In this document: in pieces, positions 1 through 6,187 of the stretch
How positions within the stretch are numbered: the first letter of the stretch is position 1
Layout of the letters: every line of letters begins with the position of its first letter
NCBI GenBank assembly: GCA_044375955.1
Contig: JBILLS010000022.1
Span: forward strand, 1-33,748
Length of the DNA stretch: 33,748 nucleotides
Direction of reading: 5' to 3'
Source of the DNA: VGCC01 sp044375955
Lineage (GTDB): Bacteria > Actinomycetota > Actinomycetes > S36-B12
Translations under genes and position numbers: made by a program
The notes under the pieces: generated by a model
Told to the model about the DNA's origin: nothing
What the model saw: only the letters and a program-made list of their open reading frames with translations
Database searches by the model: none

Positions 1-251
1 GGTAGCACGAGAAGAACCCCGCGTTGCCCATGGACGTCGGACCACCGGCTGCTCAGAATGCCCCCGCCCGCCGCGCAGAGCGCATAGACGGCGGAGAGCG
101 CTCCGGCCAATGCATATGACCCGGTTGTGATGCTGACGAGGAGCAGAATCCCCAGACCATTGAGCGGTAGTGGCAATCGGGCGATGAATGCGGCACAGGT
201 GAAGGCTGGGGCTCCTGGCACCTCAAGCGCAGCGCGGTAGTTCGCGATCAC
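1..251 (-). CDS. MFS transporter, N-terminal part (cut by window start)
   Basis: Reading the minus strand from a GTG at 251 gives an open frame that runs off the window edge (about 83 residues visible). It starts MIANYRAALEVPGAPAF and continues through a hydrophobic first helix (GLGILLLVSITTG) and a second (YALAGALSAVYALCAAGGG). It then shows SSRWSDVHGQRGVLLVL, whose D-x-x-G-x-R pattern matches the cytoplasmic loop 2-3 signature of major facilitator transporters. The protein is therefore probably a membrane exporter; its substrate cannot be told. A TACGGT hexamer lies 5 nt before the GTG with no Shine-Dalgarno, suggesting a leaderless transcript. It is divergent from the suhB-like gene. Alternative upstream starts are unlikely because no ATG or GTG is in frame nearby. 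Confidence 0.72.
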   Translation of the reverse strand, partial: MIANYRAALEVPGAPAFTCAAFIARLPLPLNGLGILLLVSITTGSYALAGALSAVYALCAAGGGILSSRWSDVHGQRGVLLVL

Positions 252-256
252 GAGGC

Positions 257-262
257 ACCGTA
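257..262 (-). promoter_or_regulatory. -10 element of a leaderless promoter (MFS gene)
   Basis: TACGGT on the minus strand ends 5 nt before the GTG start of the MFS transporter. It fits TANNNT and there is no ribosome-binding site between it and the start. Confidence 0.4.
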
Positions 263-295
263 TCGCGCTCGCTTCGCGATGGGCAGGATGTGACC

Positions 296-1123
296 ATGGA
301 AACCCTGTCGCTGTCTCAGCTCTTGGATCGGCACGAGTTGGCCCGCCTGGCATGGGAGGTCGCTGACGAGGCCGGCGCCTTCCTACGCGACCAGCGCCCC
401 GATCGACTCGAGGTCTTCACGAAGTCGTCGCCCACCGATGTGGTGACCGCCATGGATCGGGAGTCGGAGAAGCTGATCGTGGGACGGATCCTCGCCCAGC
501 GACCCGGGGATGAGGTGGTGGGTGAGGAGGGCAGTGACCGGGCCGGCTCGACGGGAGTGCGGTGGATCATCGACCCGCTGGACGGCACCGTCAACTATCT
601 CTTCGGTATCCCCACGTGGGGTGTGTCGGTCGGCGTCCACAGGGATGGGGCAGGCGAAGTTGGCGTCATCGCCACCCCGGATTTCCATGAGTCGTTCTTA
701 GGGATTCGCGGTGAAGGTGCCTGGCGCATACGTGGGGATAGCGCGGAACGTGTGATGGGACGGAGCACACCGAGTCTCGACCAAGCGCTGGTAGCAACCG
801 GCTTCGGGTACGCACCGGAGCGGCGCCTGGCGCAAGTGGCCGTGCTCGAGGGCTTGATCACCCGCGTACGTGACATTCGACGCACAGGCTGCGCGACGAT
901 CGACTTCACCTGGTTGGCGATGGGTCGCCTTGATGCCTATTACGAGCGTGGAATCCATCCGTGGGACTACGCAGCGGGTCTGGTCATCGCAGCGGAGGCT
1001 GGAGCTCGAACATGGCTCACCTCACTACCGGGAAGCGGCGACACGGTTGTGTGCGCGATGCCGACGATCTTCGATGAACTGCACGATCTACTCCTCGGGC
1101 TCGGCGTCGATTCGGGGCCCTGA
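296..1123 (+). CDS. suhB: Inositol monophosphatase family protein (SuhB/HisN-like)
   Basis: This 275-aa protein belongs to the Mg2+-dependent inositol monophosphatase superfamily, which removes phosphate from inositol-1-phosphate, histidinol phosphate or related sugars in the cytoplasm. Metal and phosphate residues are all visible: VVGEEG supplies the first Glu pair, WIIDPLDGTVNYL is the DPxDGTxN signature, and WDYAAG near residue 220 is the C-terminal metal motif. The ATG at 296 is preferred over the GTG at 290 because GGCAGGA sits 7 nt upstream of the ATG but touches the GTG. Length is typical for the family. It heads the block that runs on to dut, as suhB does in mycobacteria, which supports the symbol; the true substrate (inositol phosphate, histidinol phosphate or NADP) is not decided by sequence. 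Confidence 0.85.
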   Translation: METLSLSQLLDRHELARLAWEVADEAGAFLRDQRPDRLEVFTKSSPTDVVTAMDRESEKLIVGRILAQRPGDEVVGEEGSDRAGSTGVRWIIDPLDGTVNYLFGIPTWGVSVGVHRDGAGEVGVIATPDFHESFLGIRGEGAWRIRGDSAERVMGRSTPSLDQALVATGFGYAPERRLAQVAVLEGLITRVRDIRRTGCATIDFTWLAMGRLDAYYERGIHPWDYAAGLVIAAEAGARTWLTSLPGSGDTVVCAMPTIFDELHDLLLGLGVDSGP

Positions 1124-1124
1124 G

Positions 1125-1643
1125 TCAATCGAGGCGCCTCAACTCCGATCGGTACCACGACACGTTGCGCACATACGCAGCAACGTTGTGGTCGAACGCG
1201 TCGTCTCGCACCACACCCTCGGTGATCCGGGCCGGCACTCCGACAGCTTTCGCACCGGAGGGCACCACGCGGCGCTCGGGGACGAGGGCGCAGGCACCCA
1301 CGAGGGCATGCGGCCCGACCTGAGCACCCGCGAGGACCACGGCACCGCTACCGATCAGCGAGTCATCGTGAATCACGCACCCCTCCAGGTGAGCGTTATG
1401 TCCGATCGTGCAGCGGTCACCCACGATCGTGTTCGAGGACGCTGTGCAGTGGATGATCGCCCCATCCTGAATGGACGTCTGATCGCCGATGACGATCCGA
1501 CCGTGATCACCTCGTAGGACCGCGCCCGGCCAGATACTTGACTCCGCGCCGATCGTGACATCGCCGATGACCACAGCGTCGGGGCTCACGAAGGCCTCAG
1601 GGGCGATGCTTGGCACTCGGTCACCAAGGGCGTAGATGGGCAT
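1125..1643 (-). CDS. Gamma-carbonic anhydrase family protein
   Basis: A 172-aa left-handed beta-helix protein of hexapeptide repeats (for example VIGDVTIGAESSIWPGAVLRGD). The three zinc-ligand histidines expected of gamma-carbonic anhydrases are present: one in AIIHCT and two in IGHNAHLEG. The family either hydrates CO2 or acts as a non-catalytic trimeric scaffold; actinobacterial members are mostly uncharacterised. The ATG at 1643 is chosen because GGCAGGA lies 7 nt upstream and MPIYALGD is the usual N-terminus; a longer frame to 1700 would add a low-complexity extension. Its 3' end lies one base from the end of the convergent suhB-like gene. Confidence 0.85.
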   Translation of the reverse strand: MPIYALGDRVPSIAPEAFVSPDAVVIGDVTIGAESSIWPGAVLRGDHGRIVIGDQTSIQDGAIIHCTASSNTIVGDRCTIGHNAHLEGCVIHDDSLIGSGAVVLAGAQVGPHALVGACALVPERRVVPSGAKAVGVPARITEGVVRDDAFDHNVAAYVRNVSWYRSELRRLD

Positions 1644-1733
1644 GCCGCGATCCTGCCAAGACGGACACCCCCACGGACACCCTCGGGGGTGATGAGGCAC
1701 AATCTGCCCGCATCCGGAGGCAGGAGGGGAGCG

Positions 1734-2030
1734 ATGGCCACCGACTACGACGCACCGCGTAAGACCGACGAGGAACTCGCCGAAGACAGCCTTGAGGAAC
1801 TCAAGGCCCGTCGCGCCGAGAAGTCGTCCGGCGCAGTGGACGTCGACGAAGCGGAATTAGCCGAGACCCTCGAACTCCCGGGCGCCGACCTGTCCGACGA
1901 GAACCTCGCTGTTCGCGTCGTCCCCAAGCAGTCGGATGAATTCACCTGCATGTCGTGCTTCCTCGTGCACCACAGGAGTCAACTGCACCATGAGGGCAAG
2001 AAAGGCCCCATCTGCACGGAGTGCGCCTAG
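1734..2030 (+). CDS. DUF4193 family zinc-ribbon protein
   Basis: A 98-aa acidic protein beginning MATDYDAPRKTDEE, the characteristic opening of the actinobacterial DUF4193 family. The first two thirds are Asp/Glu-rich and probably disordered. The C-terminus carries paired cysteines (CMSC and CTEC, 22 residues apart), which look like a small zinc ribbon. No biochemical role is established; DUF4193 genes sit next to dut, DUF3093 and suhB in many actinobacteria, as here. A strong GGCAGGAGGGGAG site precedes the ATG. It converges with DUF4235, with two bases between stop codons. Confidence 0.85.
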   Translation: MATDYDAPRKTDEELAEDSLEELKARRAEKSSGAVDVDEAELAETLELPGADLSDENLAVRVVPKQSDEFTCMSCFLVHHRSQLHHEGKKGPICTECA

Positions 2031-2032
2031 CC

Positions 2033-2293
2033 TCAGCCCATCCACCGTGCTGTGGCGCGGTAGACGGCGACCTCCGCGGTCGCTGCAGCAGCCGCGGTCA
2101 CAGCAGTCCAGATGAGCGCCGAGGCCAGTCGGGTGCTCGGGTCACGAGAGTCCGGTGCCGCATGACCGGTCGCGCGGCGGTACCCCTGATTCAGCAACTT
2201 ACGGACGATCATCGTTGCTCCGATCGCGACAATCGGCGCAATCACATGAACCATGGGGTTCACATGCGCGGTTTCGACGGCATCGTTAGACAT
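2033..2293 (-). CDS. DUF4235 family small membrane protein
   Basis: An 86-aa protein with two hydrophobic stretches, VIAPIVAIGATMIV near residues 15-30 and LIWTAVTAAAAATAEVAV near residues 57-75. Between them lies the basic NQGYRRATGHAAP loop typical of DUF4235. It is probably a two-helix membrane protein of unknown function. Its ATG (2293-2291) overlaps the DUF3093 stop by one base (TGATG), so the two genes are likely translationally coupled and cotranscribed. GGAGAGGAAA lies just upstream. A longer in-frame extension to 2395 lies inside DUF3093 and is rejected. Confidence 0.75.
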   Translation of the reverse strand: MSNDAVETAHVNPMVHVIAPIVAIGATMIVRKLLNQGYRRATGHAAPDSRDPSTRLASALIWTAVTAAAAATAEVAVYRATARWMG

Positions 2294-2772
2294 CAGGTTT
2301 CCTCTCCGGATGCAAGTCTTGCACGATCGGCTGCGCCGAGGGTCGCCTGGATCGCGTCGACGAATCGAACAGGGTGACGGCTGCTCACCAGCCACCGTGT
2401 ATGAGGATCAGCGGGGTCATGGAGCGTGAGGACTACGCCCGAGCGGGTGGCCCATGGACGGACCGCCAGGAATGTTGGCTCCGAGAGGGAACGGAGCATC
2501 TCCCGCATCTCCGTGTCCTCCAGGGCCCTCGCCTGAAGTAAGGCGTGGAGAGGGAGGCAGGCGCCATCGACGCGGACGCCCCGCCCGCTCACGGTGATCA
2601 CGGACAGGGTCGCAACGAAACCGCCGACGACGAGCAGCGAACATCCGATGAGTGTGAGCAACCCCCAGAAAGGGCCGAGTGCAAAGGCAAGCGCCCACGC
2701 GAGCATTCCGGCGCATCCGAGACCGAGAAGCCACACCCATACTGCGGGCCACAGCCGTTCGCGATACACCAT
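2293..2772 (-). CDS. DUF3093 family membrane protein
   Basis: A 159-aa protein starting MVYRERLWPAVWVWLLG, the conserved DUF3093 opening. Two adjacent transmembrane helices span about residues 9-60. They are followed by a roughly 100-residue soluble domain that includes RPWATRSGVVLTLHDP and a TRWLVSSRHP segment. Function is unknown; the gene is a constant neighbour of dut in actinobacteria and is divergent from it here (57-bp gap). The ATG at 2772 is preceded by GTGAGGA at suitable distance. Longer starts up to 3015 would run antisense through dut and are rejected. Confidence 0.8.
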   Translation of the reverse strand: MVYRERLWPAVWVWLLGLGCAGMLAWALAFALGPFWGLLTLIGCSLLVVGGFVATLSVITVSGRGVRVDGACLPLHALLQARALEDTEMREMLRSLSEPTFLAVRPWATRSGVVLTLHDPADPHTRWLVSSRHPVRFVDAIQATLGAADRARLASGEET

Positions 2773-2829
2773 GTCGATCCTCACTAGAGTCCGGATGCGC
2801 CCCAGGCGGGGTGATACGAAGGGAGGCCT

Positions 2830-3267
2830 GTGGACGTCCGCCTTCTTGTGGAACGGATCCATCCTCGCGCAGCCCTGCCGCAGCGGGCACACCCGGGCGA
2901 TGCAGGGCTGGATCTCAGGTCGGTCGAGGACCGAGTCCTCGAGCCCGGTCAGCGCTCCGATATCGGAACCGGGCTGTCGATAGCGCTTCCGCCCGGGTAC
3001 GTCGGGCTCATCCATCCCCGGTCCGGACTCGCCCTACGCCACGGCGTGACCGTGGCGAACGCCCCGGGGACCGTGGACGCCGGCTACCGGGGTGAGGTCC
3101 GGGTCATCTTGATCAACCTCGGCGAGACCGAGTGGGTGTGTCGGACGGGTGATCGCATCGCTCAATTGCTGGTCGCATCGGTGGAGGCACCCGAGGTGGT
3201 GGAGGTGTCCGGGATGCCGGGGAGTGGACGAGGGGAGTCGGGCTTCGGCTCCACCGGCCTGCGATAG
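2830..3267 (+). CDS. dut: Deoxyuridine 5'-triphosphate nucleotidohydrolase (dUTPase)
   Basis: A 145-aa trimeric-type dUTPase that hydrolyses dUTP to dUMP and pyrophosphate, keeping uracil out of DNA and supplying dUMP for thymidylate synthesis. All five family motifs appear in order: PGDAGLDL (1), PRSGLALRHGV (2), NAPGTVDAGYRGEV (3, with the catalytic Asp and sugar-stacking Tyr), GDRIAQLLV (4), and the C-terminal flap GRGESGFGSTG (5). It uses a GTG start with GGGAGG 5 nt upstream. It leads a tight run dut-DUF3710-OB-fold-DUF3159 on the plus strand. Confidence 0.97.
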   Translation: MDVRLLVERIHPRAALPQRAHPGDAGLDLRSVEDRVLEPGQRSDIGTGLSIALPPGYVGLIHPRSGLALRHGVTVANAPGTVDAGYRGEVRVILINLGETEWVCRTGDRIAQLLVASVEAPEVVEVSGMPGSGRGESGFGSTGLR

Positions 3268-3274
3268 TGGAGCC

Positions 3275-3901
3275 GTGACCGACGAGAGCACAACCGATCC
3301 CGGGGGATCCGCATCGCGGGGTCCGCGCGACATCGGAGATGTCGACCCTGCGGAAATCTCAGGTCGTTCCAGCCTCGGGTCGATGATCGTGCCCGCGATC
3401 CCAGGTCTCCAGGTGCAGGTTCAGGCGGATCAGAAGTCCGGCGTCATCACGCAGGTGACGTTCGCGCTCCCTGCCGGGGCTGTCCAGGTGCACCCATATG
3501 CCGCGCCGCGCAGCGGCGGTCTGTGGGAGGAAGTCCGGGCGCAATTGACCTCCTCCATCAACGCTGCGGGCGGTCTCGTCGAAGAGCGGGAAGGACCCTT
3601 CGGCACCGAACTGGTGGCCCAGGTGAAGGACGAGAACGGCGCACTGCAGCCCGCTCGATTCGTCGGGGTCGAGGGTCCACGGTGGTTCGTGCGGGGTGTC
3701 TTCATCGGCGGCGCCGCACGCGATGCCCAGGCAGCACTTGAATTGGAGGAGGCCTTCCGTCAGGTGATCATCGTCCGCGGGGAGGCCGCCCTGCCGGTCG
3801 GCGCCCCGTTGCCACTCCGATTGCCGGATTCCCAGCCCGAATCGGTCCCGGCACCTCCCAACCCCTTCGTGCGGGGCCCGGAAATCACCGAGACGCGATG
3901 A
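3275..3901 (+). CDS. DUF3710 family protein
   Basis: A 208-aa soluble protein of the actinobacterial DUF3710 family. Recognisable core segments are GSMIVPAIPGLQVQVQ, VHPYAAPRSGGLWEEVR and GPRWFVRGVFIGGAA. The last is a highly conserved patch of the family. The N-terminal ~35 residues are Asp/Gly-rich and likely disordered, and the C-terminal 30 are proline-rich. The GTG at 3275, just 7 nt after the dut stop, gives the usual N-terminus; earlier in-frame starts lie inside dut. It is followed by an OB-fold gene through an ATGA overlap. Molecular role is unknown. Confidence 0.85.
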   Translation: MTDESTTDPGGSASRGPRDIGDVDPAEISGRSSLGSMIVPAIPGLQVQVQADQKSGVITQVTFALPAGAVQVHPYAAPRSGGLWEEVRAQLTSSINAAGGLVEEREGPFGTELVAQVKDENGALQPARFVGVEGPRWFVRGVFIGGAARDAQAALELEEAFRQVIIVRGEAALPVGAPLPLRLPDSQPESVPAPPNPFVRGPEITETR

Positions 3902-4200
3902 GCCGCGACGGTCACGGCACGATTCCGATCCGGGAATGCACCCCGGGACGCCTGGTGTCGGTTTCCGGGGTGATCGCCAGTGTCTGTCTCAATCCGGCCC
4001 AATCCACCCCGTCGCTGGAAATCGAGGTGGCTGACGATTCAGGTCACGTGACCGTGGTGTGGCTCGGCCGTCGGGCGATCCCAGGTATCGAGGCTGGCCG
4101 AAGGATCATCGTTCGGGGTCGCCTGACGCGGGCCACGACGCATCCGGTGATCTACAACCCGACATATCAGCTCCGGCCAAGGGAGGCAGTGGGTGACTGA
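3898..4200 (+). CDS. OB-fold nucleic-acid-binding domain protein
   Basis: A 100-aa protein made almost entirely of one OB fold. The strand pattern GRLVSVSGVIASVCLNP, SLEIEVADDSGHVTVVWLG, IPGIEAGRRIIVRGRL matches the RecG/RecJ-like single-strand-binding wedge. Such proteins probably bind nucleic acid, but no partner or substrate is evident. The start ATG overlaps the DUF3710 stop (ATGA), and its own 3' end overlaps the DUF3159 start by 8 nt, so the three are translated as a coupled unit. Confidence 0.85.
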   Translation: MSRDGHGTIPIRECTPGRLVSVSGVIASVCLNPAQSTPSLEIEVADDSGHVTVVWLGRRAIPGIEAGRRIIVRGRLTRATTHPVIYNPTYQLRPREAVGD

Positions 4201-4846
4201 GACAGGCGGCGAGGCACGCAAGGACCTGCACGCGGAACGTCTCATTCTCGATCGTGCGATCGGCGGCTGGCGGGGAATGATCGACTCCGGTCTGCCCACT
4301 GCCGTCTTCATCACGGTTTACACGGCAACCGGCCAGGAACTACCTGTCGCCCTTGTGTCCGCTGTTGCCGTGGCCCTCGTGCTGGCCGTCGTCCGGTTGC
4401 TGCAGAAACGAAGCCTGCAGCAGGTTCTCGCGGGATTAGCGGGTGTCGTGATCGCCGCAGCTTTCTCCGCCTTCACGGGGCGGGCGGAGGATTTCTTCCT
4501 TCCCGGCGTGATCACTAATGCGGTCTACGGGACCGCATTCCTGATCTCGATCCTCGTCGGCTGGCCGCTGCTCGGGGTGATTGTCGGGTTCCTCACGGGC
4601 CAGGGGATGGCATGGCGGTCCTCCAGGGACCTGCGACGGGTCTTCGCGGCCGCGTCGTGGATCTGGGTCGCCCTGTTCTTCGGTCGCCTGATCATCCAAG
4701 TACCCCTCTACCTCGGGGGAGAGGTCGAGCTGCTCGGAATCGTCCGCATCGTCCTCGGCTGGCCCGCCTTCATTGCGGCCGCCTACGTCACGTACCGCGT
4801 CCTCGCACCCACCTATCGCCAGATGAGGGCATCGCCTCAGGCGTGA
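4193..4846 (+). CDS. DUF3159 family multi-pass membrane protein
   Basis: A 217-aa protein with about five or six hydrophobic segments (for example LPTAVFITVYT, ALVSAVAVALVLAVV, LAGLAGVVIAAAFSAF, FLISILVGWPLLGVIV, GIVRIVLGWPAFIAAAYVTY). DUF3159 members are inner-membrane proteins of unknown function found beside the TrkA pair. Conserved-looking features are the RAIGGWRGMIDSGLP entry and the GRAEDFFLPGVITNA loop. A GTG start lies 8 nt inside the OB-fold gene. Its last 10 bases overlap the convergent TrkA gene. Confidence 0.83.
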   Translation: MTETGGEARKDLHAERLILDRAIGGWRGMIDSGLPTAVFITVYTATGQELPVALVSAVAVALVLAVVRLLQKRSLQQVLAGLAGVVIAAAFSAFTGRAEDFFLPGVITNAVYGTAFLISILVGWPLLGVIVGFLTGQGMAWRSSRDLRRVFAAASWIWVALFFGRLIIQVPLYLGGEVELLGIVRIVLGWPAFIAAAYVTYRVLAPTYRQMRASPQA

Positions 4847-5496
4847 CCCAGGAGTCTCTGCAGAGTTGGCTCCTGGTCGGGCACGGCCACGAAGAGAAGT
4901 TCATCACCCACCTCCAGAGGGTCATCAGGGGAAGGGGTGATGACGTGCGGGCCGCGCACGATGGCGACAAGTGCCGTGTCGGGTGGCCAGTTCTGATCGC
5001 CAACGCGATTTCCGACCACCGGTGAATCGACGGAGAGCGTGATCTCTACCAGGTTGGCTTCCCCCTGTCGGAATGTGAAAAGCCGGACGAGGTCACCCAC
5101 GCTGACGGCTTCTTCGACGAGGGCGGACAACATCCGTGGCGTCGACACTGCAACATCGACACCCCAGGATTGATCGAACATCCATTCGTTCTTGGGGTGA
5201 TTCACTCGGGCAACGACCCGCGGTACGCCGTACTCCGTCTTCGCGAGGAGTGAGACGACCAAGTTGACCTTGTCGTCACCCGTGGCAGCAACCACTACCT
5301 GACACTCGGTTAGCTCCGCCTCCTCGAGCGCAGCGATCTCACAGGCATCGGCCAGCAAGGCGGACGCTCCCTCAACGACACCCGGGCGGGCCAAGGCCGG
5401 ATCCTTGTCGATGAGAAGCACCGAGTGTCCGTTCGACACCAGCTCTCGGGCGATCGCCCGGCCTACCTTTCCTGCACCCGCGATGACAACCTTCAT
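4837..5496 (-). CDS. TrkA-type K+ uptake regulatory protein (RCK domain), second of pair
   Basis: A 219-aa protein with an N-terminal Rossmann RCK domain (GAGKVGRAIARELVSNGHS nucleotide loop, then VLLIDKD as the acidic strand end). A C-terminal TrkA_C domain follows (VVGNRVGDQNWP to DELLFVAVP). TrkA proteins bind NAD(H) or nucleotides on the cytoplasmic face and gate potassium channels or symporters. It is the downstream partner of another TrkA protein (ATGA overlap at 5493-5496), matching the mycobacterial ceoB/ceoC pair. No TrkH/TrkG pore gene is in the window; the only K+-related transporter is the divergent KimA-like permease. Confidence 0.9.
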   Translation of the reverse strand: MKVVIAGAGKVGRAIARELVSNGHSVLLIDKDPALARPGVVEGASALLADACEIAALEEAELTECQVVVAATGDDKVNLVVSLLAKTEYGVPRVVARVNHPKNEWMFDQSWGVDVAVSTPRMLSALVEEAVSVGDLVRLFTFRQGEANLVEITLSVDSPVVGNRVGDQNWPPDTALVAIVRGPHVITPSPDDPLEVGDELLFVAVPDQEPTLQRLLGHA

Positions 5497-6152
5497 GATG
5501 GTGGGCCCTTCTCGCAGATTGACTCCACGAGTGCACGGTCTCCTGGCGCGAGAAGCAGGTGCACCAGATCACCCTGCTGCAAGACTGTGTCGCGGTCGGG
5601 CAGGAAGGCGCTCCCGTAGCGCGTGAGAAATCCCAGGCGTGCCGGGACTACGGCCTCGAGATCGATCGCCCGTCGACCAAGCCACGCGGGTCCGATGTGA
5701 ACCTCAGCCAGCAGCATGGTTCCGCTCGCGTCGACAAATTCGGGTGCGGCACCCGACGGGAGAAGCTGTCGCATGATCTGACCCGCGGTCCAGGACACGG
5801 TGGCCACGGTCGGGATCCCGAGCCGCTCGTACACCTCCGCGCGTCCAGGATCGTAAATGCGTGCTACGACATGTGCGACGCCGTAGGTCTCACGAGCCAC
5901 GCGAGCGGAGAGGATGTTGGTGTTGTCTCCACTGCTCACGGCCGCAAAGCCATGTGCGCGGGTGATTCCCGCACTCTCCAATGTTTCGCGATCGAAGCCG
6001 ATTCCCGTGACGGTGGTCCCCGTGAATGACTCACCAAGTCTGCGAAAGGCCTTGGCATCCATATCGATGACAGCGACTGAGTGACCCTGGTCGTCTAGCC
6101 GGTGCGCCAGTAGTGATCCGACACGCCCACAGCCCAGGATCACGATGTGCAC
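5493..6152 (-). CDS. TrkA-type K+ uptake regulatory protein (RCK domain), first of pair
   Basis: A 219-aa RCK protein paralogous to its downstream neighbour. The nucleotide-binding loop reads VILGCGRVGSLLAHRLDDQG, with AVIDMD ending the second strand. The C-terminal half carries a TrkA_C domain (GRRAIDLEAVVP to DLVHLLLAPGD). The GTG at 6152 is chosen because a TAGCGT hexamer ends 7 nt upstream and no Shine-Dalgarno is seen; a GTG at 6161 would add three residues. It is divergent from the KimA-like permease with only about 35 bp between starts, so the two transcription units probably share a control region. Confidence 0.9.
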   Translation of the reverse strand: MHIVILGCGRVGSLLAHRLDDQGHSVAVIDMDAKAFRRLGESFTGTTVTGIGFDRETLESAGITRAHGFAAVSSGDNTNILSARVARETYGVAHVVARIYDPGRAEVYERLGIPTVATVSWTAGQIMRQLLPSGAAPEFVDASGTMLLAEVHIGPAWLGRRAIDLEAVVPARLGFLTRYGSAFLPDRDTVLQQGDLVHLLLAPGDRALVESICEKGPPS

Positions 6153-6159
6153 GGCGCAC

Positions 6160-6165
6160 ACGCTA
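6160..6165 (-). promoter_or_regulatory. -10 element of a leaderless promoter (TrkA pair)
   Basis: TAGCGT on the minus strand, 7 nt before the GTG at 6152. It lies inside the 35-bp divergent gap to the KimA-like permease gene. Confidence 0.35.
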
Positions 6166-6187
6166 CACGCGCTGGGCAGGAGGTCTA

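Noticed and set aside
2773..3015. Extended DUF3093 N-terminus up to 3015
   Set aside because: It would be antisense to dut, and the extension shows no protein-like features; the family begins at MVYRERLW.
6153..6187. c-di-AMP (ydaO-type) riboswitch before the KimA-like permease
   Set aside because: The gap is only about 35 bp, far too short for the ~100-nt aptamer, and no conserved core is seen.
6113..6187. Longer start of the permease at 6113
   Set aside because: It would overlap the divergent TrkA coding region; AGGAGGT just before the GTG at 6188 marks the start.
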